From: Prevotellaceae bacterium
GTDB taxonomy: Bacteria > Bacteroidota > Bacteroidia > Bacteroidales > Bacteroidaceae
Assembly (NCBI GenBank): GCA_003150315.1
Contig: QAML01000057.1
Span: forward strand, 1-34,911
Length of the DNA stretch: 34,911 nt
Direction of reading: 5' to 3'
Shown here: positions 17,808-25,629 of the stretch, piece after piece
Position numbering within the stretch: the first letter of the stretch is position 1
How the letters are laid out: every line of letters begins with the position of its first letter
Position numbers and translations under genes: made by a program
Notes under the pieces: model-generated
Database searches by the model: none
What the model was told of the DNA's origin: nothing
The model's input: only the letters and a program-made list of their open reading frames with translations

Positions 17808-19632
17808 AGAATAGGTGTTTGTTGCGGAACTCTTCTGCCATTGCCTGACCGCGTGGCGAGAGTTTCCCGTTGAGATACTGTTCAATCATTACCGCTCCTA
17901 TCGGCACACCGAAGTGAGCACCGAAACCGCCGTTCTCAACATAAACTGCAATAGCAATCTTGGGATTGTTCATTGGAGCGAATCCTATGAACGCAGAGTG
18001 GTCCTGTCCACGGTTTTGGGCTGTTCCGGTTTTTCCGCAAACTTCAATTCCCGGAAGATTTGCCGATGTACACGTTCCGTCGAGCACTGCTTTTCGCATT
18101 CCGGCAACTACGTAATCGTAGTAACGGTGTTCCACCATGGTGTATCGCCTTGTGCGGTAAAGGCTGTCAATTCGTGAGCCTTCAATGTGGCTAACAATGT
18201 GCGGAGTAACAAAATACCCACGGTTTGCAATGGTTGCCGCAAGGTTGGCAATCTGTAGGGGAGTGGCGTTGACCTCTCCCTGACCAATGGCATCGCTTAT
18301 GATTGTAACTCCGTTCCAACGTTTGTGGTAATGTTTGTCGTAATATTCCGAATTTGGAATCATTCCGCGTCTCTCACCCGGCATGTCAACCCCGAGTTTA
18401 TAGCCGTAGCCCATGGAAACCATGTAATCTTTCCAACGAGTAAAGGCTTCCTCGATGTTGTGATACTTTCTGCGGTTTCCCATCATGTAATAAAATCCCC
18501 ACGAAAAGTATGCGTTGCACGAAGTGGCAATTGCGGGAATAAGCGAAAGGGGAGAAGTGTGTCCGTGGCAGGCTTGGTGGAATCTTCCGATGCATAATCC
18601 GTGGTGGCAGGCAAACATGGTGCCGGGACCGATAATACCTTCTTGCATGAAAGTCAGAGCCTGTGTGGGTTTGAAGGTAGAGCCGGGAGGATATTGCCCG
18701 CTTATGGCGCGGTTGAGCAGAGGCTTTCGGGGATTTCTCTGGAGCATTTTCAAGTTTTTGCCTCTGTTGCGCCCTATGAGCAGACGCGGGTCGTAGGAAG
18801 GCGAAGACACCATGCACAGAATCTCACCCGTTTGAGGTTCTATGGCTACTATGCTTCCAATTTTCCCTTCCATAATTTTTTCGCCCAGGGCTTGGAGGTC
18901 CGCATCAATGCTAAGTTGCAGGTTTTTCCCCGGTTCGGGGCGATGATCAAACTTCCCGTCCTGATAACGCCCCTTGAGACGTCCGTGAACATCGCGAAGC
19001 CAAATCTCCATTCCCTTTTCGCCGCGCAGATATTCTTCGTAGGAACTCTCAACTCCTATCTTGCCAATATAATCTCCCGGTTGATAGTAAGGATCGTTGT
19101 CAATGTCGTTTTGAGAAACCTCACCAACATCCCCGAGTATGTGTGCGCCTATGCCATAAGCATAACGGCGAATGCTGCGACGCTCAACCGAGAAACCGCG
19201 AAACTTAAAAAGTTTCTCTTCTATCTGCGAAAACTCCTGAGCCGGGATTTGGCTCAGAAAAAGTTGCGGAGTGTGGCGCGAATATCCCGGATTCTTCTTG
19301 CTGTCTTTGATTTCGAGCATCCTTTTTATATAGAAATCCTTGGTGATGCCTATTGTGCGACAAAAATCAAGGGTGTCTATGCCGTGCTGCTCGTTCATAA
19401 TTACCATGAGATTGTATGCCGGCTCGTTGTAAACAAGAAGTTTTCCCTTGCGGTCGGTGATAAGTCCGCGCGAGGGGTATTGTAATTTTTTGAGAAAAGC
19501 ATTTGAATCGGCGTTTTTCTTATAATCGTCGCTCATAATCTGGAGTGCAAAAAGCCTTACAAGATATATAAGGACAATCAATATTGATATTCCGCCGATA
19601 ACATACTTGCGGTTTTCAAGATTGTTGCTCAT
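17788..19632 (-). CDS. mrdA: Penicillin-binding protein 2 (elongation transpeptidase)
   Basis: A 614-residue class B PBP that cross-links peptidoglycan with RodA. One N-terminal membrane helix (about 10-30) precedes the dimerisation region starting PSRGLITDRKGKLL. The transpeptidase motifs are intact: Ser318-Thr-Phe-Lys321 (SxxK), Ser371-Cys-Asn373 (SxN) and Lys534-Thr-Gly536 (KTG). It overlaps mreD by 4 bp and rodA by about 20 bp, indicating translational coupling through the operon. Confidence 0.97.
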   Translation of the reverse strand: MSNNLENRKYVIGGISILIVLIYLVRLFALQIMSDDYKKNADSNAFLKKLQYPSRGLITDRKGKLLVYNEPAYNLMVIMNEQHGIDTLDFCRTIGITKDFYIKRMLEIKDSKKNPGYSRHTPQLFLSQIPAQEFSQIEEKLFKFRGFSVERRSIRRYAYGIGAHILGDVGEVSQNDIDNDPYYQPGDYIGKIGVESSYEEYLRGEKGMEIWLRDVHGRLKGRYQDGKFDHRPEPGKNLQLSIDADLQALGEKIMEGKIGSIVAIEPQTGEILCMVSSPSYDPRLLIGRNRGKNLKMLQRNPRKPLLNRAISGQYPPGSTFKPTQALTFMQEGIIGPGTMFACHHGLCIGRFHQACHGHTSPLSLIPAIATSCNAYFSWGFYYMMGNRRKYHNIEEAFTRWKDYMVSMGYGYKLGVDMPGERRGMIPNSEYYDKHYHKRWNGVTIISDAIGQGEVNATPLQIANLAATIANRGYFVTPHIVSHIEGSRIDSLYRTRRYTMVEHRYYDYVVAGMRKAVLDGTCTSANLPGIEVCGKTGTAQNRGQDHSAFIGFAPMNNPKIAIAVYVENGGFGAHFGVPIGAVMIEQYLNGKLSPRGQAMAEEFRNKHLFYGNSER

Positions 19633-20150
19633 GTGGTTTTTCTCTTTCCGCTAATTCTTACGCTTTCGATAGCTGCGATAATCAATATGGTTAGTAGTGA
19701 GCTGCTTCCTGCGTTTATAAGCATTTCAAGCCAATTAAAGAAAGAGAAAGTCTCTAGCAAATGAAATAAAGCCTCACAAAACACCACCGCCAAAGACACA
19801 TATCTTATATATGCTCCCCATCCCATTTTTAGCGCAGAGGGAATGGGAACTTCGTCATCGGTTTCGGTCATGGAATTAATCTTCAAAAGCCATGGCTGAA
19901 CCATTGCCGTAGCTGTTAGAGAGGCTGCCGCAACGCCGGGAGTGTTTGTAAAAGTGTCGGCAACAAGTCCGAAGAGAAAACTCCACAGCAATATTCCGGT
20001 GCGCGAAGAGTTGCCGGGGAAAAGCAATACGAAGTAAACCGCAACAAAAGGCGTGGCGTGTCCGAATATATGAACGTGGTCGAACACAAGTACCTGAAGC
20101 GCGAGAATCAATAGAAACCAAGCGAGTTGTTTGAAGAATGAGTTTACCAT
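19629..20150 (-). CDS. mreD: Rod-shape-determining protein MreD
   Basis: A 173-residue small integral membrane protein with five or six hydrophobic helices (for example LAWFLLILALQVLVFDHVHIFG and FVAVYFVLLFP). Sequence is poorly conserved in this family, but size, topology and position between mreC and mrdA make the assignment firm. It is a membrane component of the elongasome. It begins 10 bp after mreC and overlaps mrdA by 4 bp. Confidence 0.92.
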   Translation of the reverse strand: MVNSFFKQLAWFLLILALQVLVFDHVHIFGHATPFVAVYFVLLFPGNSSRTGILLWSFLFGLVADTFTNTPGVAAASLTATAMVQPWLLKINSMTETDDEVPIPSALKMGWGAYIRYVSLAVVFCEALFHLLETFSFFNWLEMLINAGSSSLLTILIIAAIESVRISGKRKTT

Positions 20151-20160
20151 AATCCGCCTT

Positions 20161-21021
20161 TTATTCTTGTGGTTGTTCCATTTCGAGTGCGTGCATTTTG
20201 AGACTGTCCACCTCTGCTTTGACAGGACTTGAAATTACACAGACATCGCGCAAATCTGCAAAGTCGGTGGCAAGATTTACTTTCACTCTGTACGAAAGCC
20301 CGTCGCGTGAGTTTCCTATGGCAATTATTCTGCCAACGAACAGACCGGGAGGGAATATGGACGAGTGCCCGCTTGTTTCAACATAATCGCCCACATTGAA
20401 TCGCGCATAACGCGGAACGTCGTTAAGATATGCCGTCAGCGGACTTCCGCCTTCCCATCCCAAATATCCGAAGAACCTGTGTCCGCGTATTCTGCAACTG
20501 ATGCTGGACTTTTTGTTCAGTATCGGCATTACGAGACTGTAGTTTTTGCTGGTCAGGAAAACTATTCCCACAATGCCGCCGCCGCTTACAACTCCCATTT
20601 CAGAGCGTACTCCGGCTGCTTCACCTTTGTCTATGACTATGAAGTTGTTTTCTTTGTTTATGCTGTTTGATGTTACTTGGGCGGGAATCAGTTTGTAGTC
20701 TTCAAGGAGCTTTTTCTGTTTTTCGTCAAGCCCCAACGAGTCTGCGCCTTGCTTTGCCAGAATGTCGCGAAGCTGGTTTACCTGTCTTTGGAGCATTATG
20801 TTCCTTGCGGTGAGGTCGCTGTTTATTTTGCCGAGCTTTATGTATGAAACCACATCGGCATAGGTTCTGTCCACTGCGGCGGTGAATTCGTTTGCCGATG
20901 TGAACCAAATGCTTGCCTGATAGTCGTTAAAACGAAACAATAAGACTATTGCCGCGCTTTCAAGGAGCACGAACATTACCCAATGGAAATGGCTTTTTAT
21001 AAACTCAATCAGGTTGTGCAT
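20161..21021 (-). CDS. mreC: Rod-shape-determining protein MreC
   Basis: A 286-residue protein with one N-terminal membrane helix (about 13-30), a coiled-coil region (about 65-110; LTARNIMLQRQVNQLRDIL) and a periplasmic beta-barrel-like domain (about 115-270) with FIVIDKGEAAGVRSEMGVVSGGGIVG and ETSGHSSIFPPGLFVGRI. MreC bridges the cytoskeletal MreB and the periplasmic PBPs. A 136-bp gap with two hairpins separates it from mreB upstream, the largest gap in this operon, while mreD follows after 10 bp. Confidence 0.96.
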   Translation of the reverse strand: MHNLIEFIKSHFHWVMFVLLESAAIVLLFRFNDYQASIWFTSANEFTAAVDRTYADVVSYIKLGKINSDLTARNIMLQRQVNQLRDILAKQGADSLGLDEKQKKLLEDYKLIPAQVTSNSINKENNFIVIDKGEAAGVRSEMGVVSGGGIVGIVFLTSKNYSLVMPILNKKSSISCRIRGHRFFGYLGWEGGSPLTAYLNDVPRYARFNVGDYVETSGHSSIFPPGLFVGRIIAIGNSRDGLSYRVKVNLATDFADLRDVCVISSPVKAEVDSLKMHALEMEQPQE

Positions 21022-21085
21022 TTGCCTGTTTCGCAGTTTTGCAGATTTGCGGTTGTTTTTAGGGGAAGTATTGTATTATTTGCGA

Positions 21086-21155
21086 AAATGGTTAGAAGAG
21101 TGCCGTTTTTGCGGAACGCTCCCTAACCATTTGTATGTTGCAGACCGTATGGTCT
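21086..21155 (-). promoter_or_regulatory. Tandem hairpins in the mreB-mreC gap
   Basis: In the 136-bp gap there is a 10-bp perfect inverted repeat (21086-21095 with 21123-21132), whose 27-base interior can partly pair further. A second short hairpin AGACC/GGTCT (21142-21155) lies immediately after the mreB stop. Neither is followed by a clear T-run on the minus strand. They could stabilise or process the mreB message, or lower downstream expression relative to MreB. Confidence 0.45.
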
Positions 21156-21157
21156 TT

Positions 21158-22219
21158 TTATCTCATCAGGAATGAGTATCGGTTAACATTCTTAAGTGCC
21201 ACGCCGGTGCCTTTTGCCACACAGAGCAAAGGATCTTTGGCAACGTGGAAGGGAATGCTTATTTTATCGGTGAGACGTTTGTCGAGTCCGCGCAAGAGTG
21301 CGCCGCCGCCGGTGAGATATATGCCGTTTCTCACGATGTCGGCGTAGAGTTCGGGCGGTGTTTTCTCGAGTGCGTTGAGCACGGCGGTTTCTATTCTTGC
21401 TATTGTCTTTTCTATGCAGTGGGCAATCTCCTGATAGCATACTGGAACTTCCATTGGGAGGGCGGTGATTCGGTTAGGACCGTGAACAACATAGTCGTCG
21501 GGACCCTGGCTTCCCAAATCGGTCAGCGCGCTTCCCACATGAATTTTGATTCTTTCCGCCATGCGCTCGCTTACTTTGACATTGTGCTGACGAGCCATGT
21601 ATTCCTGTATTTCGTTGTTGAAATCGTCGCCGGCTATTTTGATGGAATTGTTCGAAACTATGCCGCCGAGCGAAATCACTGCTATCTCGGTTGTACCGCC
21701 GCCTATATCCACAATCATGTTTCCCTCGGGGGCTTCAACGTTCAGACAGTCTTTGGGGTCCATTCCCGATTCGAGCTGTTCCTCTCCTATGCCTATGGCT
21801 GCAGCCATGGGTTCGAAAATAAGGTAAACGTCGCGTCCGCCGGCATGTTCGGCACTGTCGCGAACGGCACGCAGTTCCACTTCGGTGGAACCCGAAGGAA
21901 CGCCGATAACCATTCTTAGCGAGGGCGAGAAGAGGTGGTTGCGCTTTTGTGCGTTCTTTATAAGCCCGCGCATCATTTGTTCGCAGGCGTAGAAGTCGGC
22001 AATTACGCCGTCTCGCAAAGGACGTATTACGCGGTAATTGTCGTTGGTTTTTTCGTACATCAACTTTGCCGCCTCGCCCACCTTGACCATTTTGTTGCTG
22101 TTTCGGTCAAGAGCTACAATGGATGGCTCGTTAACAACAATTTCGTCATTGCTGATGATGATTGTGTTGGCAGTTCCGAGGTCCATTGCCAATTCTTGGG
22201 TGAATGAAAAGAATCCCAT
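21158..22219 (-). CDS. mreB: Rod-shape-determining actin homologue MreB
   Basis: A 353-residue actin-like ATPase that organises elongation-phase wall synthesis. Phosphate 1 (MDLGTANTIIISND), phosphate 2 (MIVDIGGGTTEIAVISLGGIV), the adenosine motif (IYLTGGGALLRGLDKRL) and the conserved VGVPSGSTEVE-like segment are present. Length is typical. It is 51 bp downstream of the IMP cyclohydrolase gene, with no separate promoter recognisable in that gap. Confidence 0.98.
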   Translation of the reverse strand: MGFFSFTQELAMDLGTANTIIISNDEIVVNEPSIVALDRNSNKMVKVGEAAKLMYEKTNDNYRVIRPLRDGVIADFYACEQMMRGLIKNAQKRNHLFSPSLRMVIGVPSGSTEVELRAVRDSAEHAGGRDVYLIFEPMAAAIGIGEEQLESGMDPKDCLNVEAPEGNMIVDIGGGTTEIAVISLGGIVSNNSIKIAGDDFNNEIQEYMARQHNVKVSERMAERIKIHVGSALTDLGSQGPDDYVVHGPNRITALPMEVPVCYQEIAHCIEKTIARIETAVLNALEKTPPELYADIVRNGIYLTGGGALLRGLDKRLTDKISIPFHVAKDPLLCVAKGTGVALKNVNRYSFLMR

Positions 22220-22270
22220 TGTGTCTTTTGTTTTATGCCTTATATTTTATGAGGGTGCGGATTCGTCCGG

Positions 22271-22870
22271 TTATTTGCTTTGGGCAAAGTAGGAGTGAAT
22301 GGCGGTGTCGTAATGGCTGCTTGTGGCAAAAGCACGCTCTGCAAAGTGGCGACGGTCTTCAATGTCGGAGTTTGCGCCCTTGTTGTTGAGCATGTCGAGA
22401 AGGTCGGAATATTCTGCTTTTGAGGGAACGATAACTACGTCTTTGAAGTTTTTGGCTCCGGCACGTATGAGCGAAATGCCACCTATGTCGATTTTTTCAA
22501 TTATGTCGGCTTCCGATGCTCCGCTCTTCACTGTTTCCTCAAAGGGATAGAGATCCACTACCACGAGGTCTATTGCGGGTATTTCGTATTGCGCCATTTC
22601 TTTTATGTCTCCCTCGTTTTCGCGGCGACCGAGGATGCCGCCGAATATTTTGGGGTGAAGTGTCTTGACACGTCCGCCGAGAATGGAGGGATATGTGGTT
22701 ATTTCTTCAACTTTTGTGCAGGGATAGCCCAGTTCTTCGATGAATTTCTGGGTGCCTCCCGTAGAGAGAAGTTTCACTCCCTCTTCGTGCAATTTTTTGA
22801 GGATTTGGTCAAGTCCGTCTTTGTGGAAAACGGAAATAAGAGCTGTCTTGATTGCTTTTCTTTCTGCCAT
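22271..22870 (-). CDS. purH: Stand-alone IMP cyclohydrolase (PurH N-terminal domain only)
   Basis: A 199-residue protein matching only the MGS-like IMP cyclohydrolase half of the usual bifunctional PurH (about 510 residues), which closes FAICAR to IMP. The active-site residues known from ATIC appear intact: Lys69 in RVKTLHPK, Tyr108 in DLYPF, Asp128 in EKIDIGG and Lys140 in AGAKNF. The frame ends at the domain boundary (HSYFAQSK), and only 51 bp separate it from mreB, so no AICAR formyltransferase domain follows, even in another frame. It sits where full-length purH is usually found in Bacteroidales. Either the transformylase is encoded elsewhere or another AICAR formylation route is used. 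A possible -7 element lies at 22934-22941. Confidence 0.93.
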   Translation of the reverse strand: MAERKAIKTALISVFHKDGLDQILKKLHEEGVKLLSTGGTQKFIEELGYPCTKVEEITTYPSILGGRVKTLHPKIFGGILGRRENEGDIKEMAQYEIPAIDLVVVDLYPFEETVKSGASEADIIEKIDIGGISLIRAGAKNFKDVVIVPSKAEYSDLLDMLNNKGANSDIEDRRHFAERAFATSSHYDTAIHSYFAQSK

Positions 22871-22933
22871 GGGTTATAACTTGTTACGGTCTCTGCGACC
22901 ATACATTTTATTAATACGTATATAGTTCGGTTG

Positions 22934-22941
22934 CAAAGTTA
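22934..22941 (-). promoter_or_regulatory. Putative -7 element of the purH-mre operon
   Basis: TAACTTTG on the minus strand matches TAnnTTTG and lies 64 bp before the purH start. No clear TTTG is found 19-21 bp upstream. Confidence 0.55.
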
Positions 22942-22973
22942 GCAATTTTCCGAATATGTGCCTGATGTTAAGG

Positions 22974-23008
22974 CATAAAAAACGGAAGGGCGCAGAATTA
23001 TTCTGCGC
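22974..23008 (-). terminator. Intrinsic-terminator-like hairpin upstream of purH
   Basis: A perfect 9-bp inverted repeat, GCGCAGAAT and ATTCTGCGC (22990-22998 and 23000-23008), is followed on the minus strand by CCTTCCGTTTTTTATG. It would stop transcription coming from the rhamnosidase operon before the purH promoter, acting as a second barrier after repeat R4. Confidence 0.5.
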
Positions 23009-23189
23009 GTAAAGGCATGTGTGTTTGTTTTTTCCGCGTTTTTGCAGGTTATGGCGTTTTGTTTTTTCGTTTGTCCCGTTTGGGTGTTTCGGTATGAGAC
23101 GAGATGTTTGCGCCGTGGGTTGTGGAATGAAAAAGAGATGTGGTGCGGGGGCGGAAATGTGAATATTTGCGGTTGATTCGGCTTTTCGG

Positions 23190-23310
23190 GAAAAACACAT
23201 GGCTTATCGCAAAAAATACAAGCCATGTATTTTAAAATACAAGGCACTTGTTTTAAAATATATGCCTTATATTTTTCGCGATTCCAAATGGCTGATTGAT
23301 AATATCTTAT
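23190..23310 (-). repeat. R4: intergenic phased-palindrome repeat
   Basis: Half-sites start at 23198 (CATGGCTTA), 23219 (CAAGCCATG), 23240 (CAAGGCACT) and 23261 (TATGCCTTA), exactly 21 bp apart. The tail hexamer is TCTTAT at 23305-23310, 35 bp after the last half-site, giving the 113-bp span. The first two half-sites pair as a hairpin with one mismatch, followed on the minus strand by GTGTTTTTCCC, a terminator layout. The hexamer side faces the thioesterase stop, 185 bp away. Confidence 0.9.
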
Positions 23311-23426
23311 AAAACTGTGTAAAAATCGCGTATATTCTTGGTTTTCTGTGTTTTAGTTGCTTTTGTATAAATATGCACAAGGTGGATGCCTGTTGCCGGG
23401 TGCGGAATGTGGCGGATGGGGAGGAT

Positions 23427-23477
23427 AACAACGTAGCCTTCCATGCCCCGAAGGGGTGCAAGGAAGGCTATGTTGTT
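23427..23477. terminator. Long imperfect hairpin after the thioesterase gene
   Basis: Two 16-base arms (23427-23442 and 23462-23477) are complementary apart from one wobble pair. The interior holds a second short stem (CCCC-GAA-GGGG). It lies 18 bp after the thioesterase stop. A T-rich run follows on the plus strand (TTGTTTGTCTTTT), not on the minus strand. It could shield the 3' end of the operon message or act as a plus-strand terminator. Confidence 0.5.
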
Positions 23478-23495
23478 TTGTTTGTCTTTTAAGGA

Positions 23496-23930
23496 CTACA
23501 GTATTATGTTGTCTTCGTATTCCGTTATGCGTTTGCGTATTTCGGGCGGCACGGGTATGGAATCGTTTTTCGCGGCAGAGAAACAGACGAGCGTTGTGCG
23601 GCATGTGCTTACCACGCTTCCCGTTTTGGTGTTCACTGCCTGCTGTGTAACGGTTACGCTTTTTGTTCCCATGCGTGCCACGGCTGTGTGGATTTCAATC
23701 TTGTCGCCGTAGAACACGGGATGAATGAAGTCGGCGTTTATGTTTACCGCTACGGCTAGTGTGTCGCCTTTTGTGAGTTCGCGCAACACGGAGTTGAAAT
23801 ATTCGGTCTTTGCCATGTCGTAGATTGAGAACATGACTGCGTTGTTTACGTGTCCGAACCTGTCAACATCGCTGAAGCGTAGTTGCACGGGTGTGCGGTG
23901 GCGGTAGCTTTGACGTTGCTTTTCTTCCAT
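23496..23930 (-). CDS. Hotdog-fold acyl-CoA thioesterase (4HBT family)
   Basis: A 144-residue cytosolic protein with the 4-hydroxybenzoyl-CoA thioesterase family motif RFSDVDRFGHVNNAVMFSIYDMAKTEYF, the Asp of FSDVD being the expected active-site position. FIHPVFYGDKIEIHTAVARMGTKSVTV follows. It would hydrolyse an acyl thioester; the substrate cannot be told from sequence. It is the last gene of the rhamnosidase operon, 53 bp after the secreted protein gene. Its co-expression with rhamnosidases has no obvious reason and may be incidental. Confidence 0.88.
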   Translation of the reverse strand: MEEKQRQSYRHRTPVQLRFSDVDRFGHVNNAVMFSIYDMAKTEYFNSVLRELTKGDTLAVAVNINADFIHPVFYGDKIEIHTAVARMGTKSVTVTQQAVNTKTGSVVSTCRTTLVCFSAAKNDSIPVPPEIRKRITEYEDNIIL

Positions 23931-23983
23931 TTTCCAAGCGTTTTGTGGTTACTTGTGCTGTGTCTGCTTTTTTATGCCGGGCT

Positions 23984-25621
23984 TTACTTTTGTGCCAGAT
24001 GTAGTGTGATGCTTTTTCCGGCGGGGGTGATGCGGCATATCTTTCCGGGCGTGGTGCGCAGGTCGGTGAATGTTCCTCCGCTGAGCGTTGCCGAGTAAGC
24101 AAAACCGTCTCTGTTTGCCGAAATTCTGCCCGGAGCTATGGCTGTGAACGGTGTGGCGGCTCCTTGTGCCGTTGTCAGTTCCAGACAGTAGGCTTTGCCG
24201 GCGGCGGAGGTTACTGTTATTGTCTTTTCTTTCAGACTTATGACGTATTGCGAGCCTCCCGTCGCGTTTATGGTTACGATTGTTGTGTTGCCCGAGGGGT
24301 TTATGTTTTGACCTATGCAGTTTATTTCGTTGTATTCTCCCTTACCGTCTCTCTCGAGAATGCGCAGTCCCGCCATGTATTCGGTCTTGCTCCACAAACA
24401 TCCGTCAACAAGCGGAAGAGCAAAGTAACGGCACTCCGTGGATGTGCCGGGAGTGGTGAGATAGGGCGACTTGTTGTCTTCGTTAAAGACTTGTATATCG
24501 CGGAAACGGAATGCGCCCCTTTCCCAAAACAGGTTGGTGCGATAGTAGCGGCTGTTGAACCAGAGGGTCTTGGAGTTTCGCGGTGTGTAGTCGCTCATTG
24601 CCGATGTGGCAGTGGGTGGCGTTTGTTTGTAACGCTTTGAGAAATTTTTTCCGGACTCTTCAAGTGTTTCCACTTTCAGAATGCCTATTTGACTCAAGGC
24701 TGCTATTTTGGGCATTTGCATTTCAAATCCGGGACGTATGCGGTCCCATGTAAAAGAGTTCTCTTGCCCTGCCTGAAAATAGGTATATCCCATTGCCGGG
24801 TCCTGGGTTACTACGCGCAAATACCAGTCTACCCAGCTGTCGCTGCCTCCTCCGGCTTCGTAGACGGGTTCGAGGGTGGAAACTCCCTGTACCACTCCGC
24901 CAACTCCGCATTCGTATTGATAGAGAGGGTCGCTTCCGAGCATTCTGAAAACGGGCACGTTTATTTGTGCGTTCTTTGTCTGCGCGGGAATGTAGGCGTT
25001 GTTTTTTGAAGGATAGTATGCGCCCTGCCAATAACCGCCCCACATGGTGTAACCGTCTGTTCCCACCTGGTCGCGACAGTTGCACGAAGCCACGATGTGG
25101 TATTTGTCTGCGAGATATTTGAGAGTGTGGGCGTCGATGAACCATGATCCCACTGATGCGGGGTATTTGCCGAACACATCTTTGAACTTTTTCATGTAAG
25201 CATCTACGAGCTTTTCGCGCTCTTGCGGGGTGTAGCCGGTGGCAAAACCCACGTTGGCGTGCCAATCCCAGGGATAGCGTCCGCGCCATGTCATTCCGGC
25301 GGCTTCGACATGCGGTTGGGTTATTTCCCACCACGCACCTACTTCGAAGTTTGCGGGGAGCGAGCGCATGAGCTCCTGGTATTTGGGGTCGATGAGAGCA
25401 TCGTATTGCAAAAGAAATGTGCCGTTGAGACCGTTTTGAAGCATGCTTGCTAATTCGCTCTCGGTGGTTTTGTAAAGAATGTCGTCGGTAATTGCGTCAA
25501 TGCGCGGCTCGGTTTTGCGAACAAAGTTTACGATGTTCACAATACAAGGCGCGGTGTCGGCAAATGCAGACATTGCCGACACCGCGAGGGTTACTGTCAG
25601 AATTAACAGCTTGGAACGCAT
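23984..25621 (-). CDS. Secreted protein of unknown function, probable barrel plus beta domain
   Basis: A 545-residue protein with a signal peptide (1-21, ending AFA). The N-terminal two thirds contain alternating segments reminiscent of a TIM-like or deacetylase-like barrel: FEVGAWWEITQPHVEAAGMTWRGRYPWDW, VGSWFIDAHTLKYLADKYHIVASCNCRDQ and TMWGGYWQGAYYPS. The last 180 residues look like beta-sandwich repeats (TTIVTINATGGSQYVISLKEKTITV). I do not recognise a family with confidence, and a glycoside hydrolase or deacetylase role is only an inference from the fold-like pattern and from position. It starts 8 bp after the GH106 gene, so it very likely acts in the same periplasmic or surface pathway. 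Confidence 0.7.
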   Translation of the reverse strand: MRSKLLILTVTLAVSAMSAFADTAPCIVNIVNFVRKTEPRIDAITDDILYKTTESELASMLQNGLNGTFLLQYDALIDPKYQELMRSLPANFEVGAWWEITQPHVEAAGMTWRGRYPWDWHANVGFATGYTPQEREKLVDAYMKKFKDVFGKYPASVGSWFIDAHTLKYLADKYHIVASCNCRDQVGTDGYTMWGGYWQGAYYPSKNNAYIPAQTKNAQINVPVFRMLGSDPLYQYECGVGGVVQGVSTLEPVYEAGGGSDSWVDWYLRVVTQDPAMGYTYFQAGQENSFTWDRIRPGFEMQMPKIAALSQIGILKVETLEESGKNFSKRYKQTPPTATSAMSDYTPRNSKTLWFNSRYYRTNLFWERGAFRFRDIQVFNEDNKSPYLTTPGTSTECRYFALPLVDGCLWSKTEYMAGLRILERDGKGEYNEINCIGQNINPSGNTTIVTINATGGSQYVISLKEKTITVTSAAGKAYCLELTTAQGAATPFTAIAPGRISANRDGFAYSATLSGGTFTDLRTTPGKICRITPAGKSITLHLAQK

Positions 25622-25629
25622 AGTGAAGT

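Larger units (their letters stand above)
22871..23495. other. Intergenic region between purH and the rhamnosidase operon
   Basis: This 625-bp region holds the putative purH -7 element (22934-22941), a hairpin terminator (22974-23008), repeat R4 (23190-23310) and a long hairpin near the thioesterase stop (23427-23477). I see nothing recognisable in about 23010-23190 or 23311-23420. Confidence 0.5.
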
